Origin: Akkermansiaceae bacterium
GTDB lineage: Bacteria; Verrucomicrobiota; Verrucomicrobiia; Verrucomicrobiales; Akkermansiaceae
DNA: 8,293 nucleotides
Reading direction: 5' to 3'
NCBI GenBank assembly: GCA_028293225.1
Contig: JAQGPE010000235.1
Span: 1-8,293, forward strand
Shown: piece by piece, positions 5,048 to 8,293 of the stretch
Position numbering within the stretch: the stretch's first letter is position 1
How the letters are laid out: every line of letters begins with the position of its first letter
Position numbers and translations under genes: made by a program
The notes under the pieces: generated by a model
Seen by the model: the letters and a program-made list of their open reading frames with translations, nothing else
Databases searched by the model: none
What the model was told of the DNA's origin: nothing

Positions 5048-6604
5048 TCAAGATGCTGCGTTTTGCTGGTGCTGGCCAAGGTAGCCGAGAACAATCTTTT
5101 TGGTCTCCACGTCCCACGCAAATGCGATTCGCACTGAATGACGGGCATCTGTGTTGGATGTATAGCGGAGGTGCCCAGGAAGACTAATTTCCCGCCCGTT
5201 GTGATTGGCGTGATACCAATCGCGGTGTTTGCGGTGATTCATCGTTAGCTTGCTCTGGTGCGGCTCATATGACCAACCCGTAACATTCTCGCGGAAAGCT
5301 TTGGGCAGGTCGGAGCAAAGTTTGGTTCCGTTCCTTGCGTCAAAATACTCGGTCGCAAGCCACCGAAGCGCGGCTAGAACTGCAGCGGGGTCTTCAAATG
5401 GAGATTGCTCATCCTCGGATTTGGAATTCCAACAAAATGCAAGTCGATCTGGATATTCTCTAGCGGCTGCGGCCAGGGCCTCCGCGACGGAATCTATGCT
5501 GGTTTCAAGAGTTTCTTCAGCTTCCGTTCGGTCGCCCGATTCTAGTGCTAGCCTGTAGGTCGCTGCGAGATTTCGATACTTCGCGGCATCTTGAGCTCTC
5601 TCTTCAAGAGCCATGCGCAATTGTTGAACCTGGGCTTCAAGGTCACGATTGGTGTCCTCAAATAGGGTGAGCAACTCGCCTTGATTATTCTCCATCTTCG
5701 CCTGTTCGATAGCACTTGCACGTTGCCATTCCGAGAGCCGGGACCACGGTACAAACGAAGAAGACGAAGTGAAGACCGAGACGGAAGCAATGCGATTCAG
5801 GATTTCGCTTCCGAGCCTGGCTGGATGGTGCTCCGTGAGAGCCACAATTTTCGATCGAATCCACAGAGGATGGTCATAGGGAGAGCTTCTTCTACTGAAT
5901 CCGGGCCAGTACAAACGAACTCCACCGTGGAAGCAATTTAGCCGATCGGAAAGGGTCATGCCTAGCTGTTCGGATACCGCCTCTTCCTGAGCCACGATGA
6001 CGTAAGCCAAACCGGCGAGGTGATCCGCCAGTTTGACTCCATCGGCAAGAACCTCGCCTTCACTGGTTGTGGAAACAAAGACCACCGGATGACGGCGGCT
6101 TGGCGATTCCAGAAGTTGGAGCAAGAGGGGAACGTTCTCTGGAGTGCACCCGATCGGTTTGGAGGTCAGTGGCAGTATGCCCTTTCCTGCGAATTTCGAT
6201 AGAATCCGTTCCACCACGCCAGGACGACTCGGAAATCTCACCACGGGGGTCAGGTATTCTCCCTGACGACCCACTTGCAATGAGCAGGAAATCCAAATGG
6301 TGTGATCGGGGCGTCGATGAACGGTGGTCTCCGTGACCCATACGACGTCCGGCTCTTCGTCCGGAGTGGTCAGGCGAAGTCCCCATGCGGTTCCAATCGC
6401 ACCCTCGTAGTATCGAGTCTCAATCTCGGAGCGCACTCCCACATTGGTAGCGGCCTGGTTCGCGCTGAGATCGGTGCCGGGCTGAATTCTGATCCCACGA
6501 CGTGAAGAAGCCCACTCGATCACGAGCAACGACACTGCTTCAAGGCTTGGCTTGGGATCCGGCTGATCCGAGAGCTGAAAGTTTGCGCGATAGACCGTTC
6601 TCAT
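5048..6604 (-). CDS. Multidomain protein of unknown function with coiled coil and possible RelE-like C-terminus
   Basis: The product is 518 residues, soluble, with no signal or membrane segment. An N-terminal alpha/beta region (1-125) is followed by a second alpha/beta region (128-255) containing HPVVFVSTT (172-180), LADHLAGLAYVIVA (192-205) and GGVRLYWPGF (227-236). Residues about 292-355 are charged and heptad-like, a probable coiled coil. The C-terminal part (372-518) holds SPFEDPAAVLAALRWLATEY (401-420), then a compact basic end with GREISLPGHLRY (470-481) and VRIAFAWDVETKKIVLGYLGQH (491-512). This end resembles the last strands of RelE/HigB-type toxins. I recall similar layouts among uncharacterised accessory proteins, some near defence genes, but no named family. 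The gene is visibly less GC-rich than its neighbours. Start: ATG at 6604, no clear ribosome site. A role in defence or stress is speculation. Confidence 0.85.
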   Translation of the reverse strand: MRTVYRANFQLSDQPDPKPSLEAVSLLVIEWASSRRGIRIQPGTDLSANQAATNVGVRSEIETRYYEGAIGTAWGLRLTTPDEEPDVVWVTETTVHRRPDHTIWISCSLQVGRQGEYLTPVVRFPSRPGVVERILSKFAGKGILPLTSKPIGCTPENVPLLLQLLESPSRRHPVVFVSTTSEGEVLADGVKLADHLAGLAYVIVAQEEAVSEQLGMTLSDRLNCFHGGVRLYWPGFSRRSSPYDHPLWIRSKIVALTEHHPARLGSEILNRIASVSVFTSSSSFVPWSRLSEWQRASAIEQAKMENNQGELLTLFEDTNRDLEAQVQQLRMALEERAQDAAKYRNLAATYRLALESGDRTEAEETLETSIDSVAEALAAAAREYPDRLAFCWNSKSEDEQSPFEDPAAVLAALRWLATEYFDARNGTKLCSDLPKAFRENVTGWSYEPHQSKLTMNHRKHRDWYHANHNGREISLPGHLRYTSNTDARHSVRIAFAWDVETKKIVLGYLGQHQQNAAS

Positions 6605-7060
6605 GACTTGAATTCGGGAGGTTTGAACTGTATCGCACTCGATCGCGACTCTGAAGGTGGACGTATGGATCGGAGCACCGTCGTGGAAGACTTAGTTTGC
6701 TAAACCAACAACCCCTTCCCAGTGCCCTACAGCAAATTTGGCTCAGAACCATGCATCGGGAGTATTGAGCCCAAACAATGAACTGGTTGCTACTAAGAAT
6801 TCCCTGGCTCCTGCCCAAAAGCAATGAAACATCGATTCGATTTCATGTTTTTCCGATAAACCGTGACATCCTGTCGTACTGCCCAAAGGCACTGTAAGCC
6901 CTGGATAAGTTGCAGTAATGCTCAAGGAGCGGTTAGAATTCTCTTTCGGTGGTCCTCGATGATCCAGAGCAAAAGGAAACGACATCTCTTTCAGTCCGAG
7001 AGTTCTGATCGGGATTCGTCGAAGCAGTCGATGCCGGTCGAGAGCCGATCCCGACAGTTT
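6605..7060. other. Gene-free, AT-richer stretch with dyads
   Basis: These 456 bases between the 518-residue gene and the recombinase gene hold no convincing coding frame; the open frames present have scattered stops nearby and no protein-like composition. The stretch is visibly richer in A and T than the flanking genes. It contains a near-perfect dyad at 6824-6846 and a terminator-like inverted repeat at 7009-7062, both with a T-run on the plus-strand side. It could hold the promoter of the 518-residue gene, remnants of insertion, or an undetected small RNA. None of these is shown. Confidence 0.5.
6824..6852 (+). repeat. Bulged inverted repeat followed by T5
   Basis: Left arms ATGAA and ATCGA (6824-6828, 6831-6835) match right arms TCGAT and TTCAT (6837-6846) as exact reverse complements; only a 2-base AC insert and one central base do not pair. 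A run of five T follows at 6848-6852. It could be an operator dyad or a weak intrinsic terminator on the plus strand, although no plus-strand gene precedes it. Confidence 0.4.
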
Positions 7061-7062
7061 TT
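7009..7062 (+). terminator. Terminator-like inverted repeat with T5, weak
   Basis: TCGGGAT at 7009-7015 pairs with ATCCCGA at 7048-7054, and TTTTT follows at 7058-7062. The 32-base interior can form further short pairs (CGG/CCG), so a branched fold is possible. The T-run overlaps the recombinase stop codon on the opposite strand. With no known plus-strand gene upstream it could end an unseen transcript or be chance. Confidence 0.25.
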
Positions 7063-7741
7063 ACTCCGTCCCTCCCCCACCCTCCACCCCCTCGCGGAGA
7101 CGGGTGAGCAGCTTCCAGGTCGCCCGGTAGTGCCACCTCGTCCCGCCGGGTGACAACACACCCCTCACGTTCAACTCCGCCATGGTGTCCCGGACTGTGG
7201 TGAGGCCAAGCGACCGCAGCTCGGCGATGACCGGTCGATACTCCTCGGCCCGTTCTTGAGCTTCCGCACGGTAGCGACGGGCCAGGACCTTTCCGGTGGC
7301 TCCAATCTCGACTCCCCGTGCCGCAGCGGCACGGAGGGCATCTTTCGTGCGCGCGCTGATCATTCGCAGCTCGTGCTCACCGATCACGGCACGAAGATGC
7401 AACCAGAGGGGATCCTTGGATGGGTTTTCGATGTCGATGAAATCGACCTTACTCTCCATCAAACCGCTGATGAAATGGACGGATCGTGAAAGACGATCTA
7501 GCTTGGCCAACACGAGAGTCGTCTTACTGCGTCTACAGTAATTTAGGGCTTCGTTGAGGATCTTGCGATCGTTCTTCTTGCCCGATTCGGTCTCGACGAA
7601 CTCGGCAAGCAATTCCCCGCCGGTCTGGCAAGTGAATTGTCTCACGCGCTCCCGCTGCGCTTCGAGTCCCAGCCCACTCTCCTGCTGGCGGCGGGTGCTG
7701 ACCCGCAAATAGCTCACGTAAAGTCGCTTGTTTTCAGTCAC
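7061..7741 (-). CDS. Serine recombinase (resolvase/invertase family)
   Basis: From the GTG at 7741 the product is 226 residues. The N-terminal catalytic domain (about 6-140) has the nucleophile S15 in YLRVSTRRQ, with R13 two residues before it. It also has the KLDRLSRS motif (80-87) giving the active-site arginines, and the long E-helix (VIGEHELRMISARTKDALRAA, 119-139). The C-terminal part (155-215) holds a short DNA-binding region with MAELNVRGVLSPGGTRWH (187-204), like the start of the large-recombinase domain. At 226 residues it is larger than classical Tn3-type resolvases and much smaller than phage serine integrases. The family breaks all four strands through a 5' phosphoserine link for resolution, inversion or integration. 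A TTG at 7777 would add 12 residues that do not look natural. The gene is divergent from 7942, with paired 14-base repeats between. Confidence 0.92.
   Translation of the reverse strand: MTENKRLYVSYLRVSTRRQQESGLGLEAQRERVRQFTCQTGGELLAEFVETESGKKNDRKILNEALNYCRRSKTTLVLAKLDRLSRSVHFISGLMESKVDFIDIENPSKDPLWLHLRAVIGEHELRMISARTKDALRAAAARGVEIGATGKVLARRYRAEAQERAEEYRPVIAELRSLGLTTVRDTMAELNVRGVLSPGGTRWHYRATWKLLTRLREGVEGGGGTE
7070..7091 (-). other. G-quadruplex-type motif at the end of the recombinase gene
   Basis: On the minus (coding) strand four G runs of 5, 3, 5 and 3 bases are separated by loops of 4, 1 and 1 bases, which meets the usual G3+ N1-7 rule. It encodes the Gly-rich tail just before the stop codon. 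If folded in the mRNA it could slow ribosomes or stabilise the 3' end. Confidence 0.45.
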
Positions 7742-7782
7742 TAATGAAATCCAAGCAGGCCGTAAACCTCGGCACAAGATTC

Positions 7783-7796
7783 CCCACGACCGGACA
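7783..7796 (+). repeat. 14-base direct repeat, copy 1
   Basis: CCCACGACCGGACA lies 42 bases upstream of the recombinase GTG. It matches the copy at 7894 at 13 of 14 positions, in the same orientation. It is a candidate binding or crossover site of the recombinase, or an operator. Confidence 0.45.
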
Positions 7797-7893
7797 TTTG
7801 CCGGGAATCAAAAGTTCTCAGAAAATCCAGGATACGAACCCAAAAAAATGGCAATATTAGGAAGCGAACGGTCGCTGCCCATCTGTTGCCTAT

Positions 7894-7907
7894 CCCACGA
7901 CGGGACA
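7894..7907 (+). repeat. 14-base direct repeat, copy 2
   Basis: CCCACGACGGGACA begins 111 bases after copy 1 and ends 34 bases before the ATG at 7942. With the preceding T it contains the dyad TCCC-acgac-GGGA, so it is itself partly symmetric. Each copy lies at a similar distance from one of the two divergent genes. Confidence 0.45.
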
Positions 7908-7941
7908 GGAACGGCCCACAAGGGCAGCGCCGACATTCGCT

Positions 7942-8293
7942 ATGACTAACAAAGAAAACACGAACGCGTTTGAACTCAACTCGGACGGGCCCGTCAAGCG
8001 TAAGCGCACCGAGTTCGGCACTACCTTCATCGGTGACGCCGTCACGACTAACTGGATCCACATCGTTCAGCTGAAGGGCTCAGTCTTCCTCACCGCAGCA
8101 CAGGTCCTCGAAGCTCTTCACCAGCTCGATATCCGCTACTCGATCGACGGTACTCGCCTCAAGAAGGCGAACGCGGTCGGTGACGCCCTCGGCGTAAAGG
8201 GCCTGGACCTTCCAGTCTCGTCTCCGCCGAAGCGCTTCTACTATCTCCCGGCCGTCGAGATGGCGCCCGAGGAGCGTGATGCCTACGGCAGCA
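7942..8293 (+). CDS. Unrecognised protein, 3' end beyond window
   Basis: The frame opens at the ATG at 7942 and stays open to the right edge, giving 117 codons. The product begins with a polar Asn/Lys-rich leader (1-22, including KRKR at 19-22). Compact alpha/beta sequence follows: FIGDAVTTNWIHIV (29-42), SVFLTAAQVLEALHQLDIRYSID (46-68) and LKKANAVGDALGVKGLDLP (71-89). There is no signal peptide or membrane segment in the visible part. Codon choice is strongly biased to C- and G-ending codons (CTC, AAG, GTC, GAC), more so than in neighbouring genes, which can mark high expression. No family is recognised; a phage- or plasmid-type DNA-associated protein is one guess from the recombinase next door. 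No clear ribosome site precedes the ATG. Confidence 0.7.
   Translation, partial: MTNKENTNAFELNSDGPVKRKRTEFGTTFIGDAVTTNWIHIVQLKGSVFLTAAQVLEALHQLDIRYSIDGTRLKKANAVGDALGVKGLDLPVSSPPKRFYYLPAVEMAPEERDAYGS

Noticed and set aside
4937..5137. 66-codon plus-strand frame
   Set aside because: It overlaps the ends of two better-supported minus-strand genes and has no recognisable features.
7000..7062. Possible tRNA or tRNA-like end next to the recombinase (integration site)
   Set aside because: No acceptor stem, T-arm consensus or anticodon loop can be arranged; only a 7-base inverted repeat is present.
6863..7153. 96-codon plus-strand frame in the gene-free interval
   Set aside because: Composition is not protein-like, it runs into the antisense of the recombinase gene, and no start signal is seen.
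7840..7865. Promoter with AT-rich -10-like bases in the divergent gap
   Set aside because: TATTAG/TAATAT-like hexamers exist on both strands but no -35 element lies at suitable spacing.

Overview
The window looks like chromosomal or element-borne DNA from a GC-rich Gram-negative bacterium, most likely of the Verrucomicrobiota. This assignment is an inference. It rests on two lipobox-bearing outer-envelope-type lipoproteins, a BamE/SmpA-like fold, a small helical-repeat protein of a kind I associate with Verrucomicrobiales, and starts that mostly lack a strong Shine-Dalgarno sequence. No rRNA, tRNA or CRISPR array was seen. Ten protein genes can be supported, two of them cut by the window edges, plus one short probable gene.

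Left part (1-1253). A minus-strand gene runs off the left edge. It encodes a four-helix membrane protein of the DUF2637/SpdB type ending in a helix-turn-helix, a family known mainly from actinobacterial mobile plasmids. About 290 bases of intergenic DNA with small hairpins separate it from a divergent 119-residue helical-repeat-like protein.

Middle part (1345-4298). Three minus-strand genes in a row encode exported proteins: a BamE-like lipoprotein (3256-3948), a Ser/Gly-rich lipoprotein with an exact 20-residue repeat (2401-3204), and a membrane-anchored staphylococcal-nuclease-type protein with a Cys/His tail (1345-2232). A tiny secreted protein with cysteines at every third residue (4101-4298) is read divergently from them. 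The shared promoter region (3949-4100) is rich in overlapping inverted repeats. Together this resembles an envelope or extracellular cassette.

Right part (4369-8293). A minus-strand cluster holds a 518-residue protein with a coiled coil and a possible RelE-like C-terminal domain (5048-6604), a 60-residue small ORF (4763-4945), and a 126-residue protein made of three tandem DNA-binding-like modules (4369-4749). A 456-base, AT-richer gene-free stretch follows. Then comes a 226-residue serine recombinase (7061-7741, minus), divergent from an unrecognised gene cut by the right edge (7942 onward). The 200 bases between those two genes hold two near-identical 14-base direct repeats. A site-specific recombinase, a plasmid-type membrane protein at the other end, and a differently composed cargo region between them suggest an accessory or mobile segment. 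The most novel candidate system is the 518-residue protein with its small ORF and triple-module regulator.
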